Shown piece after piece: positions 46,630 to 55,626 of a DNA stretch of 64,000 nt; the first letter of the stretch is position 1; the number at the start of each line of letters is the position of its first letter. A program made the translations under genes and the position numbers. The notes beneath the pieces were generated by a model. The model did no database searches. It had not been told where the DNA came from and saw nothing but the letters and a program-made list of their open reading frames with translations. Source of the stretch: Carbonactinospora thermoautotrophica (GTDB lineage Bacteria; Actinomycetota; Actinomycetes; Streptomycetales; Carbonactinosporaceae); NCBI RefSeq assembly GCF_001543895.1, contig NZ_JYIJ01000014.1, positions 276,223 through 340,222 on the forward strand. The letters are read 5' to 3'.

Positions 46630-49545
46630 TCACTCGTCCTCGGCGTCCGGGTCGCGCAGCGGCCGCATCCCGCCGGGCAGCTCCGGCAGCTGGAAGGAGT
46701 AGCGGCCCAACATGTTGATGTGGTCCCGCACGAACGGGGAGAGCCGGGCCACGTCCTCCTCGCGGACCTCGAACCCGTCGCCGCGGAGCTTGGTCACGGC
46801 GGCGTCCATGTAGCGGGTGTTGAACAGCACGACGGCGTTGAGGACCAGGCCGAGCGCGCCGATCTGGTCCTCCATGCCGTCGTGGTAGCGCTGGTAGAGC
46901 TGGCCTGAGCGGCCGTGGAAGATCCTCCGCGCGAGGGAGTGGCGGCCCTCCTGCAGGTTGGCCTGGGCCTTGATCTGCCGCCGGTAGCCGGGCTCGTCGG
47001 CCAGGCGCAGGATGTGCAGGGTTTTGGAGATCCGCCCGTAGTGGGCGATCGCGTCGCCGAGCGGGGTGGGCCGGCCGTCGCGGGAGAGCATCCGGATCAC
47101 GTCGTACGCGCGGACGGCGCCGGTGTGGATCGAGCCGATGATCCGCAGGATGTCCTCCCAGTGGCGCTCGATGCGGGCGAGGTTGATCCGGCCGCGGGCG
47201 GCGTCGGTGAAGGCGCCGTAGTCGGCACTCCGGTCGATGCGCCACATCTTCTGGTCCGGCAGGTCGGCCAGCTGCGGGGCGTAGGTATATCCGGCGAGGG
47301 TGAGCAGGCCGAAGACGATGTCCGAGTAGCTGGCGGTGGTGGCGCCGCCCCGCCGCCCGAAGTACTTCGGGTTCGGCCGGGCGTACACCGAGGGGACCGG
47401 CACGACGAACCGCATGCCGTCGACCGAGGCGACCAGGCCGCCGCCCCAGGCTTGCGCGAGGCCGATGGACGCCTGGTAGTCGATGAGCGTGGCGTTCGCC
47501 GCCCGGTAGGTCGCTAGCCGCAGGTAGGTCTGGTCGACGTGGGACAGCCGGCCGTATTTCAGCGCGTCGATGGAACCGATGACCGGGGTGTAGCCGACGT
47601 TGCAGCCGTGCGCGACCAGCAGCGCGGCGATCGTCACGTGCAGGTCCCGCAGGCGGGCCTCACCGCCGGTGATGGAGGTGAACGCCTGGTCGGCGCCGGT
47701 CCAGGAGAAGACCTCCAGCAGTACCTCGGGCAGGTCAACCCGCGGCAGCATCGCCTCCACCGCCTTGCGCAGCTGAACGAGCGAGTCCGGTTCCGGCTCC
47801 GGCTCCAGGGCGGCGAAGTGCAGCCGCCCGTCGTCGTCGAAGACGATCTGCGTGTTCGCCGGCACCCGGGCGGCGACCTCCCGATAGGTGCCGTGAAGCA
47901 GCGCGGCCCGGGCCGCCAGGTGCTCACCCGGCTGCTCGGGCAGGCCGAGGGAGGCCAGCACGGTCGGCTTGGTCTGCTCCCAGGCCTCGCCGTCCAGCAG
48001 CTTCGCCCGCGGGTCGCCCCACTTGGAGGAGTTCTTCGCGAACACCTCGCGGCGGCGCAGCATCCGGTGGAACTGCTCCAGCACGCAGAAGGTGTACGCC
48101 TTCCAGTCCACCGTGCCGGGCTCCAGGTGCGGGGCCGCGAGCACCAGGCGGCGCCAGGAGCCGACCAGCAGGCCGGTGTCGATCTCGGCAGGGCCGACCT
48201 CCTTGCGGCCCATGAGGTCCAGCAGCGCGCGCAGGGCCTTGAGCACCGGCAGGCCCTCGGGGGTGGCGCCGAAGTCGACCACCTTCACCAGCAGCTTCAA
48301 AAACGGCCGCACCGTGCCGAAACGGGTGACCAGCTGGGCCCGCCACGCCTCGTCGGCGTCGGAGTCCAGCGGCGGCGCCAGCTCGAACAGCGCGGCGATC
48401 GCGGCGGCCAGCTCGTGCCTCGGCACCACCTGCTCGATCCGCTCCCACATCGCCTCCAGCGCGGCGACCTCCGGCCCGGTGACCTCGCCGGTGTCGGTGT
48501 CGACCTGCTCGGAGGTGGTGTCGAACACGACCTTGAACGCCGTGGCGAGCCTGATCCCGGCTCGCTCGACCCGAGGGAGCGTCTTCATCTTCGCCTTGAC
48601 CGTCTCCCGCTCCGCGCGGGCCAGCAGCTTCGTGGCGATCAGGACCTCCAGCAGGTCCAGGGCGTCATCGACGGCCCGGGTCGTCAGGTAGGAGACCGTG
48701 GCCAGCAGCGTCGCCAGCCGACGCGAGTCGCCGTGCCGCCGCAGCAGCGACGCCTTACCATCCAGGCCGTAGCGGGACAACCCGGCCAGCCGCCGCGGGG
48801 GTATCGCCGAGACGTCCACCTCGCCCATGCCCAGGTCGGCGATCTCCTCAGCCCGCTGAAGGGCCCACTTCATCTGCGGGCCGGAGATCCGCACCGGCCC
48901 GCGCCGAAGCCGGTCCAGCTCCGAGATCCGCTGCCCGGGCGGGACGGTCAGCAGCGAGTCCGGCACCGCCCGCTGCCCAACGTTCAGCAGCCCGTACAAG
49001 GTGTCCCACAGCCGCTGGTTGGCCACCTCCCGCACCGAGGCGACCAGCCGCGCCAGCGTGGTCACGCCGGGCAGCAGCACCCGCCGCTCGCGCAACCACC
49101 CGGCCGCCGCGTCGAACAGCGCCTTCGGCCCCTCCCCGGTCGTCCAGGCCCGCGCGTCCACCCACGCACGCAGCTCGGCCTCCGCCTCCGAGAAGTCCTT
49201 GTACTCCAGGACCCGCCGCAGCTCACGCACGTGCTCCAGGCGGGTGTTCTCCCGCTCGCCATACGCCTTGAGCACCAAGGGATCGGCGACGTCCAACTGC
49301 TCGGCAAGGTAGTCAGCCACCTCCGCTGGCACGTCGGTCGGATCGTCCAGGAACACCCCCAGATACCGGACCGTGCACAGCTGCACCGCGAAGCCGAGCC
49401 GGTTGTGCGCCCGCCGCTTCCCCTCGATCAGCTCCCGATCCGCGTCGTCCAGGAAGAAGAAACGCTCCAGCTCAGCGCGGGACGGCGCCCCGCGATACGC
49501 CGCGTACCCAGCGGCCTGCTCATCCGTCAGAAACTCGACCGGCAC
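46630..49545 (-). CDS. tnpA: Tn3-family transposase
   Basis: 971-residue replicative DDE transposase. The N-terminal DNA-binding part begins MPVEFLTDEQAAGYAAYRGAP and the DDE_Tnp_Tn3 catalytic domain covers the second half, with conserved GYTPVIGSIDALKYGRLSHVDQTYLR, GGGLVASVDGMRFVVPV and the Glu-bearing LNAVVLFNTRYMDAAV. No frame interruption. GTG 49545 with GGAGGTC upstream. It reads inward from the right end, as usual. Confidence 0.94.
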   Translation of the reverse strand: MPVEFLTDEQAAGYAAYRGAPSRAELERFFFLDDADRELIEGKRRAHNRLGFAVQLCTVRYLGVFLDDPTDVPAEVADYLAEQLDVADPLVLKAYGERENTRLEHVRELRRVLEYKDFSEAEAELRAWVDARAWTTGEGPKALFDAAAGWLRERRVLLPGVTTLARLVASVREVANQRLWDTLYGLLNVGQRAVPDSLLTVPPGQRISELDRLRRGPVRISGPQMKWALQRAEEIADLGMGEVDVSAIPPRRLAGLSRYGLDGKASLLRRHGDSRRLATLLATVSYLTTRAVDDALDLLEVLIATKLLARAERETVKAKMKTLPRVERAGIRLATAFKVVFDTTSEQVDTDTGEVTGPEVAALEAMWERIEQVVPRHELAAAIAALFELAPPLDSDADEAWRAQLVTRFGTVRPFLKLLVKVVDFGATPEGLPVLKALRALLDLMGRKEVGPAEIDTGLLVGSWRRLVLAAPHLEPGTVDWKAYTFCVLEQFHRMLRRREVFAKNSSKWGDPRAKLLDGEAWEQTKPTVLASLGLPEQPGEHLAARAALLHGTYREVAARVPANTQIVFDDDGRLHFAALEPEPEPDSLVQLRKAVEAMLPRVDLPEVLLEVFSWTGADQAFTSITGGEARLRDLHVTIAALLVAHGCNVGYTPVIGSIDALKYGRLSHVDQTYLRLATYRAANATLIDYQASIGLAQAWGGGLVASVDGMRFVVPVPSVYARPNPKYFGRRGGATTASYSDIVFGLLTLAGYTYAPQLADLPDQKMWRIDRSADYGAFTDAARGRINLARIERHWEDILRIIGSIHTGAVRAYDVIRMLSRDGRPTPLGDAIAHYGRISKTLHILRLADEPGYRRQIKAQANLQEGRHSLARRIFHGRSGQLYQRYHDGMEDQIGALGLVLNAVVLFNTRYMDAAVTKLRGDGFEVREEDVARLSPFVRDHINMLGRYSFQLPELPGGMRPLRDPDAEDE

Positions 49546-49611
49546 CCCGGACCTCCAGACAGTCGATCAACACGACTGCCGAAGGTTCAACCCCCGCAGA
49601 ACCCCAGGTCA

Positions 49612-49638
49612 AAGCCCTCCCGACCGTCGGGAGGGCTT
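49612..49638. repeat. Hairpin overlapping the inner edge of the right terminal repeat
   Basis: Arms AAGCCCTCCCGAC and GTCGGGAGGGCTT around one base, with perfect complementarity. The right arm shares its last five bases with the inner end of the terminal repeat. It precedes tnpA and could limit read-in transcription. Confidence 0.6.
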
Positions 49639-49673
49639 AGCGCCGGTTTTCGTTCCGATGTTCCTCAACCCCC
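49634..49673 (-). repeat. Right terminal inverted repeat of the Tn3-type transposon
   Basis: Inverted copy of the left end, 38 of 40 positions identical; reads GGGGGTTGAGGAACATCGG from the outside. The target duplication GAACC follows directly at 49674-49678. Confidence 0.93.
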
Positions 49674-50185
49674 GAACCGCCGCCGAGGCCGGCACCCGGG
49701 TCGTGCTCAACCTCGCCCCGCCCGCCTCCCTGCCGCCCGACGTGCTCGCCCTTGCCGACCCGCTCGTCGTCAACGAGCACGAGGCCCGGTTCTTGCTCGA
49801 CGCGGCCGGTGAGGAGCCCGGCACCTCCCTCGCCGCGCAGGTCCGGCAACTGCTCACGCTCGGCGTTCCCTCGGTGGTCATCACCCTGGGCGCGGCCGGC
49901 GCCGTCGCCGCTGACGCCCGCGGGCACCGGCACGTGCCCAGCCCCCGCGTCAAGGCCGTCGACACCACCGGTGCTGGGGACGCGTTCACCGGGGCGCTCG
50001 CCTGGCGGCTCGCCCGCGGCGACGATCTGCCGGACGCCGTCGGGTTCGCAGTCCGCGTCGGCGCGGCCGCCGTCCGCGCACCAGGCGCGCAAAGCTCGTT
50101 CCCCACCCTGGAGGAGGTCAGCCGCCTGTGCGGCCCGGCGTCCGGTGGCACTGACCGCCTATCGTGGACCGTCGATGAAAGCTGA
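49674..50185 (+). pseudogene. rbsK: Ribokinase gene, 3' part
   Basis: Continuation of the split ribokinase: RTAAEAGTRVVLNLAPPASLP, VVNEHEARFLL, and the PfkB C-terminal signature VDTTGAGDAFTGALAWRLARG with the catalytic base Asp. It ends at 50185, overlapping the ArsR start by 11 bp. Frames and sequence join seamlessly to the 5' part once the transposon and one target repeat are removed. Confidence 0.92.
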
Positions 50186-50492
50186 CGACATCCTCGACCG
50201 AGCCTCCGCCAAGCAGTACGCCAGTTGGTTCAGGGCGCTCGCCGACCCGACCCGCATCCAAATCCTCGCCCTGCTCGCTCACGCCCGCAGACCCATGACT
50301 GTGGGGGAGATCGTCGAGGCCGTCCCCGTCGTCCAGTCGACCGTCTCCCACCACCTGAAGATCCTGTCCAAGGCCCGGTTCGTGCTTGCCGAACCACACG
50401 GCGCCAGCAACCGCTACCGCCTCAACGAGGCGCACGTCCGCCACCTCCCAACCGCCGCCGATGTCGTGATGGGCAAGCGCATCGAACTGTGA
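50175..50492 (+). CDS. ArsR-family winged-helix regulator
   Basis: 105-residue protein: FRALADPTRIQILALLAHARRPMTVGEIVEAVPVVQSTVSHHLKILSKARFV is the ArsR helix-turn-helix. There is no CxCxxC or other metal site, so it is unlikely to sense metals directly. It overlaps the end of rbsK and probably was co-transcribed with it; the transposon now separates it from the original promoter. Confidence 0.85.
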   Translation: MKADDILDRASAKQYASWFRALADPTRIQILALLAHARRPMTVGEIVEAVPVVQSTVSHHLKILSKARFVLAEPHGASNRYRLNEAHVRHLPTAADVVMGKRIEL

Positions 50493-50590
50493 CGGTGCTG
50501 GCCCACCCCCTGACCCAGCATCCCTCGCCGCTCACACGGTGCGGCCCGGGTCCAGACCGGACCCGGGCCGCACCAGTCGGCGTCAGCTCC

Positions 50591-50977
50591 TCATGAGCCC
50601 AGCAGGTTCGGCAGGGCCCGCATCGCCTCAGGCGGCACCGCGACGCTGATCTCGCTGCCCGGGTTCAAGGTCAGCGGCAACGGGTCCGCCGGCCAGTGCG
50701 CCCCCAGCTCCGCGCCCCCGACCGCGACGACATCCTGGCCAGCCAGACCCGCCTCGGCGAGCCGCTCCGTCGACGTGAACGCCGGAATGAACTGCTGCCC
50801 GTCCTGCTCCTGCATGATCGGCAGCACCGTCTGCTCTCCATGCCCCTCCGGCTGGGGGAGCAGTACCTCCGAGCCGGCCAGCGCCTGAAGGAATTCCAAG
50901 TGGTCGCCCCCGTCGACGAGCCTGGCCAGCGCCGCTTCCATCGAGTTCTGCAGCCCCTCGGGGCCCGTCTCACTCAT
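50591..50977 (-). CDS. SseB-like protein
   Basis: 128-residue protein with the SseB N-terminal-domain pattern (LARLVDGGDHLEFLQALAGSEVLLPQ, QQFIPAFTSTERL, LPLTLNPGSEISVAVPPEAM). SseB-type domains are widespread in actinobacteria, with no firm function. ATG 50977 was chosen over a longer frame starting at 51022 because it begins the conserved part. Monocistronic. Confidence 0.7.
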   Translation of the reverse strand: MSETGPEGLQNSMEAALARLVDGGDHLEFLQALAGSEVLLPQPEGHGEQTVLPIMQEQDGQQFIPAFTSTERLAEAGLAGQDVVAVGGAELGAHWPADPLPLTLNPGSEISVAVPPEAMRALPNLLGS

Positions 50978-51144
50978 AACAGACCTTCCCAAGTCGGGTA
51001 CGCCATAGCACGGCGGACGCACCGCCGCTCGAACCCCGCTTACCCAAGCACCGCCGGACCCAACCAGACTTTCTGGTCATGTCACACCGGTCAGCGATCC
51101 AGCAGGCCTGATCCACCACAGGGTCAGCGAACCGGTCGAAGTGA

Positions 51145-51192
51145 TCGTTGTGCTGGTCCCCGCCGGCTTGCCGGCGGGGACCAGCACAACGA
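51145..51192. repeat. 23-bp perfect inverted repeat with 2-nt loop
   Basis: Arms 51145-51167 and 51170-51192 are exact complements around TT; each arm contains GTGCTGGTCCCC or its complement. It lies in a 600-bp region without intact genes between the SseB gene and the second Tn3 relic. It could be a terminator for the SseB transcript's opposite side or a mobile-element remnant. Confidence 0.75.
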
Positions 51193-51244
51193 GGCTCCCG
51201 GGGACGACTGTGACATCTCACACAGCACGCTCGCGCCGGTCGCC

Positions 51245-51369
51245 GGCGTCCCCAGCCGCCACCGGGCTCGACCCGATCGCTGCCGCCCATGTCGAGGGGG
51301 ATGGGCGCCGGTCACCAACGCCGCGTAGGCGGCGACTCGCAGTACCCACCGGTTGAGCCCGAGCACCAG
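51245..51369 (-). pseudogene. Relic of a DUF4389 membrane protein
   Basis: The minus-strand frame reads LVLGLNRWVLRVAAYAALVTGAHPP, and then in a shifted frame DMGGSDRVEPGGGWG. This is the C-terminal signature of DUF4389 proteins (NRW..RV.AY..L.T..YPPF.LD.GG). The rest of the gene is absent. The remainder of 50978-51576 holds no recognisable gene. Confidence 0.4.
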
Positions 51370-51576
51370 TCCGCCGGAGGACCATGGCCGTTCGGCAGCC
51401 GAACCGGGACCAATGGCCCTACGGCCCGTGCGGTCCGCCGGGCGAACCTGGATCACGCACCCGCCGGTGTCCGTACCGGCACCGAACCCCGAGGGGGACC
51501 TGGGAAGAAGAAAGGGGACCGGGGCCGCCAGGTACGGGGCGGCCACGGCACCGGACGCCGGCGGGTGACCACTCCG

Positions 51577-51616
51577 GGGGGTTGAGGAACATCGGAACAA
51601 AAACCAGCGCTGAGTC
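51577..51616 (+). repeat. Left terminal repeat of the transposon relic
   Basis: Reads GGGGGTTGAGGAACATCGG and ends CAGCGCTGAGTC; about 85-90 percent like the ends of the intact transposon. In the same orientation as its left end. Confidence 0.85.
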
Positions 51617-51673
51617 TCAGTCGGCCCTGCTGGGCGGCTGACGGGGTGTCGGCGAAGGGGCCGACCTGAAGTC

Positions 51674-51705
51674 GTGTCGCAGACAACGCCCTTTCTCTGC
51701 GACAC
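51674..51705. promoter_or_regulatory. Inverted repeat upstream of the relic recombinase
   Basis: Arms GTGTCGCAGA and TCTGCGACAC around 12 bp, at the place corresponding to the AGATAA/TTATCT repeat of the intact element. Candidate recombinase binding site. Confidence 0.45.
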
Positions 51706-51775
51706 CGGGATTCGTCACCTGCGGTGACGCTCTCCGGCCGCTACCTGAAGCGGCCCTGTTATCTGTGGCAGGGCG

Positions 51776-51929
51776 GTGCCCACCGTCGTGCGGCTGCCGA
51801 CCGGCAAGGCCCTCACGGTCCGGACGGCGGCGGACGCCTTCCTCGACTCGCTCGGCAACCCGAACACCGTCCCCGGAGGCGATCGCCGAGGTCACCAGCC
51901 TGCTCGCGTCCGGCGACATCCGCCGATGA
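51776..51929 (+). pseudogene. Transposon recombinase with large internal deletion
   Basis: Begins MPTVVRLPTGKALTVRTAADAFLDSLGNPNTV like the intact copy. After NTV it jumps, out of frame, to the last residues of the same protein ([17 protein letters not shown]). The whole catalytic domain is gone, so the element cannot resolve itself. Confidence 0.8.
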
Positions 51930-52079
51930 CCTAATGGGGAGCTCCGACGCCATGCGGTCGTCTCGTGCGAGGTAGGCGACGAGGCGTACGGCGCCCGGAG
52001 TCACACTGGTAAATCGTTCGTGAAGAGACCGAGCATCGCCGTACTGTGACCCGTACTGTGACCCGGCCGACGACGGTGG

Positions 52080-53251
52080 GTGCACGGATACGTAGCTGGC
52101 GTCCCTACGACGAGCGACGACCATGCGAAGGACGGGAAACGGTGGGAGCAGTATCACGGATGGGCCGACGAGCACTTCGGAGCCGTCGCTGACGCGTTCT
52201 CGCGGAACTTCACCGAGTTCCCTGAACTAGGCGGCCGTCGCGGTGTTCGTCGGCGGACGCAAGGTCGTGGATCTGTGGGGCGGGGTTGCGGACCTGCGGA
52301 CCGGCCGGCCATGGACACAGGACACGGTCGTGCCGGTCTTCTCCTGCGCCAAGGGCATCGTGAGCCTGTGCGCCCACCTCCTCGCGCAGGAGGGACGCCT
52401 CGACCTCGAGCGCCGGTCAGCCGGTACTGGCCTGAGTTCGCGCAGTACGGCAAGGAGGCGATCACCTGCCGCATGGTGCTCGGACACCGGGCGGGAGTCC
52501 CCGTCCTCGACCGGGTGCTCTCCTTTGAGGAGATCGCCGCCTGGACACCGGTGATCCATGCCATCGAGGAGCAAGAGCCGCTGTGGGAGCCGGGCACGGC
52601 GTACGAGTACCACGGCCATGTCTTCGGCTTCCTCATCGGTGAGGTCATCCGGCGCATCACCGGGCTCACCCCGGGCGCGTACTTCCGCCAGGCCGTGGGC
52701 GACCCGCTGGGACTGTGGGCCTGGATCGGCCTGCCCACCGAAGAGATGGACGGCCGTGCCCGGCTTGTCGAGGCCGAGGGGCGGCCGGGATGCCGGGGCC
52801 TGAGCACCTGCTCACCCGCATCGTGACGATGAACGGCGCGCTGGTCTTCCCCGGCCTCAACGAGCCTCATGGCTGGAACGACCCGGCACTGCTCGGCATG
52901 GAGCTGCCCGGCGCTGGCGCCACCGCGTCGGCGAGCGGACTCGCCGGGCTGTACGCAGCGGCTGTCACCGGCATCGAGGGCCAACAGCGGCTGCTCACGC
53001 CGGACACCGTGACGGACGCGGTCCGGGAGGTGTCGTCGGGCAAGGGATGGCTGGGCTTCGACATGGGGGCGCGGTGGGGCTCGGGCTTCTTGCTCGACTC
53101 GCCGGCTTTCCGGCCGATGCTGGGGGAGCGCAGCTTCGGCAACGACGGGGCTGGCAGCCAGTTCGCTTTCGGTGATGACGAGTTCGGCGTGGGGTTCGCC
53201 TACGTCGCCAACCGCATGATCGGCCACGGTGACGCCGCACCAACCGCTTGA
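52080..53251 (+). pseudogene. Serine-hydrolase/beta-lactamase-family gene, frameshifted
   Basis: Class-C-beta-lactamase-fold esterase pieces in successive frames: HFGAVADAFSRNFTEFPELG, then VFVGGRKVVDLWGGVADLRTGRPW with the catalytic SxxK (SCAKG), then EEQEPLWEPGTAYEYHGHVFGFLIGEVIRRITG, then LNEPHGWNDPALLGMELPGAG and GWLGFDMGARWGSGFLLD. At least three frameshifts (about 52225, 52415 and 52790). It would have been roughly 385 residues. Probably former cargo of the transposon relic. Confidence 0.8.
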
Positions 53252-53395
53252 TCGCGGCGGTGCGCAGGTGCTTGGACGGCTGACGTCCGCGGGTGTGCAG
53301 CGTCTGGCGACCCGGAGCCTCAGGCGCCAGCGCACGAACTCGGCGTGTGCACCGGCTACCGTCACGGCTAGAACCCGTACGTCCGTCTCCGCGGC

Positions 53396-53917
53396 TTATG
53401 ACTCGTCCAGGGCATCCGAATCGCGTAAGGGACGCAAGCCTCCGGGCAGCTCGGCAGCTTGGTCACCGCGGCGTCCATGTAGCGGGTGTTGAACAGCACC
53501 ACGGCGTTGAGCACCAGGCCGAGCGCGCCGATCTGGTCCTCCATGCCGTCGTAGTAGTGCTGGTAGAGCTGCCCGGCTCGGCCGTGGAAGATCTTCCGGG
53601 CGAGGGAGCAGCGGTCTTCCTGCAGGTTGGCCTGGGTCTTGATCTGCCGCCGGTAGCCAGGCTCGTCGGCCAGGCGCAAGATGTGCAAGGTCTTGGAGAT
53701 CCGCCCGTAGTGGGCGATGACGTTCCCGAGGGGTGTGCCGACCGTCGCGGGAGAGCATCTGGATCACGTCGTAGGCTCGCACGGCACCGGTGTGGATGGA
53801 GCCGATGATCCGCAGGATGTCCTCCCAGTGCCGCTCGATCCGCTCGAGGTCGATCCGGCCGTGGGCGGCGTCGGTGAAGGCGCCATAGTCGGCCGAGCGG
53901 TCGATGCGCCACATCTT
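53396..53917 (-). pseudogene. C-terminal fragment of a Tn3-family transposase
   Basis: Homologous to the end of TnpA at 46630: KMWRIDRSADYGAFTDAAHGRIDLERIERHWEDIL through LNAVVLFNTRYMDAAVTKL. There are frameshifts near 53735 and 53455. A segment of about 30 residues before the C-terminal ELPGGLRPLRDSDA is deleted. It is truncated upstream at about 53917, where unrelated sequence begins. Confidence 0.88.
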
Positions 53918-54834
53918 CCACCAGGCCGGTGCCCATGTTCAGCTTCTCGGTCGGGTACCTGACCCGCCCGTACATCGGGTACCGAGCCGGGGACACCCGA
54001 CACGCCGCTCCGGGGGGGTGTGGCAGGCGGGCAGACCAGGCGCGGCGGGGCGCGGGCCAGGGTGCGACGACCGCGCGGAGATGGGGCTGGCCGAGCAGCA
54101 CCAGGGGAGCGGGCCTTGCAGCCCTGGCGGGGCGGGCGTCGAGGGGCGGAAGAACCCTGCGAGGCGTCGGCTGTGAGGTACCGCGGCAAAGCCAAGCGAG
54201 GTGAGCATGGGGTCTGCGACCAGATCCCCCCATATCATGTCGCGTAAGGAATCTTACGCGACATGGTTGTCGTATTCCCGGCGGGGCAAGGCCGCGTTGC
54301 GCGTGCGTGTCGTGCGCCGCCTGGTGCGCCCACGACACGGCGGTGAGGGCGCACCAGGCGCGGTGGCCGCCGCCACGCCAGCCACCGCCGCGTGGCGGAG
54401 CGATGCGTGCCATGACAGCCCGGCGGCGAACAGCCATGGCACGCGCCGGGCGAGGAACCGTCGGCCCGCTGGGCTCACCGGGCCGGTCACCGGTCGACAC
54501 CGGTGAGCTCAGCGGCCTTCAACTGCCCCCAACACCGCCCTTATCGATGCATAATCTTTCTTATGCAGCATTAATGCGCGCGATCCTGCCCCACCCCCAC
54601 CTCAGCCGGTCGGCGTCCTGTCCGACCCCCGGTCTGCTTCCCCGCGAGCGTGCAGAACCGGGTCACGCGGTGCGGGCGCGCACTCCGGTCATAGTCTGCG
54701 GCGCTGCCCTCCTCCCCTGGCGATCTTTCACCCGGTGCGCCGCTTCCTGCGGCCGTCGGCACGGCAAACCGCGGGTGTGGCCGCCGCTCGGGGTGTCGTG
54801 CCAGCGTCCCCTGACGTGCCGCGGTGAGGTCGGC
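53918..54834. other. Gene-free stretch after the transposon relic
   Basis: No convincing coding sequence in 917 bp; open frames lack family likeness and ribosome binding sites. It holds the inverted-repeat cluster at 54236-54567 and an AT-rich island around 54540-54580. Part may derive from further decayed mobile DNA. Confidence 0.5.
54236..54567. repeat. Cluster of six perfect inverted repeats
   Basis: Arms: CATGTCGCGTAAG/CTTACGCGACATG (54236-54265, loop GAAT); CGCCTGGTGCGCCC/GGGCGCACCAGGCG (54318-54360); CCGCCACGC/GCGTGGCGG (54370-54398); GCGTGCCATG/CATGGCACGC (54405-54444); GCTCACCGG/CCGGTGAGC (54473-54508); TGCATAA/TTATGCA (54548-54567). All are exact. No coding function; could be a recombination, origin or transfer region. 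Confidence 0.75.
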
Positions 54835-55626
54835 TCAGCTTGCCGCCGCGTCACGCGGCCGGACCAGCAGTGCCTGGGCCGTGCGGCCGACCGGCCCCTG
54901 GAGATCGTGCAGGACGCTCGTGGCCACCCCGGCGCCGTCAGGCCCGATGGCGGTGGCCGCGTCCAGCGCTGTCCACTCGCCCACGGGATAGCGGTGCAGG
55001 TGCACCGTCAGGTCGGTGTTGATGAACAGCCAGCGCCGGATATCCAGCCGGCTGGACACCCCACTGGCCGAGTCGGCGACGAGGAACAGCCGCTCCAGGT
55101 CGGTAGTGGGCTCGCCGTCGACCAGATCGACCAGCGGCCGCGCCCACACCGTGGCGGTGCCGAGTTCGGTGAATCCGCCCCGCAGGGCCCGCCACTCCAT
55201 CGCGTCCAGGTATCCGCGACCCCACCCGTCCGGGATCGGCATGGGCTGGGCCTGCTCGGGCGGCTGCAACCGGGTCCGGGCGGTGTCGGCCACCGCGGCG
55301 GTGTCGGTGCGCGCGATCCGCCAGGCTCGAGCGCGGATCGCCACTCGGCCTTGCGCGGACAGCTCGGCGGACAGCAGCTCGACCGAGCGCCCGGGCCGCT
55401 CCAGGTGGGCCCGCACCTGCAGGTCGGCGACGGGTACCGGGCCGAGCACCTCCACAGTCACCCGGGCCAGCCGCATGTGGTCCCGGGGCGCGCACCGCTC
55501 CAGTTCGCGCACCACCAGCGCCGAGGGCGGCCCCAGGTGCTGGCTCGTCGCGGACCAGGGACCCGCAGTGTGCTCGGTGGAGCGGTACCGGCTCTCGCCC
55601 AGCGGTTCGTAGAAGGCACCACCCAT
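54835..55626 (-). CDS. Thioesterase-family (hotdog-fold) protein
   Basis: 263-residue acyl-CoA thioesterase-like protein (4HBT_3/TesB-like double hotdog). Features are YEPLGESRYRSTEHTAGPWSATSQHLGPPSALVVRELER at the N-terminus and a C-terminal WLFINTDLTVHLHRYPVGEWTALDAATAIGPDGAGVATSVLHD with the conserved Asp. It shares one base with the end of the MFS gene, so the two are co-transcribed. Substrate unknown. Confidence 0.85.
   Translation of the reverse strand: MGGAFYEPLGESRYRSTEHTAGPWSATSQHLGPPSALVVRELERCAPRDHMRLARVTVEVLGPVPVADLQVRAHLERPGRSVELLSAELSAQGRVAIRARAWRIARTDTAAVADTARTRLQPPEQAQPMPIPDGWGRGYLDAMEWRALRGGFTELGTATVWARPLVDLVDGEPTTDLERLFLVADSASGVSSRLDIRRWLFINTDLTVHLHRYPVGEWTALDAATAIGPDGAGVATSVLHDLQGPVGRTAQALLVRPRDAAAS

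Larger units (their letters stand above)
51577..53930. mobile_element. Deleted relative of the Tn3-type transposon
   Basis: Starts with a 40-bp terminal repeat homologous to the complete element, then the same left-end sequence, an internally deleted recombinase gene, a frameshifted serine-hydrolase gene, and the C-terminal quarter of a Tn3 transposase on the minus strand. No right terminal repeat was found. The divergence from the intact element (for example AACAAAAACCAGCGCTGAG versus AACGAAAACCGGCGCTAAG) shows it is not a simple duplicate. Confidence 0.8.

Noticed and set aside
47539..49812. 757-codon plus-strand frame opposite tnpA
   Set aside because: Antisense shadow with repetitive Gln/Arg/Leu composition; tnpA is intact on the minus strand.
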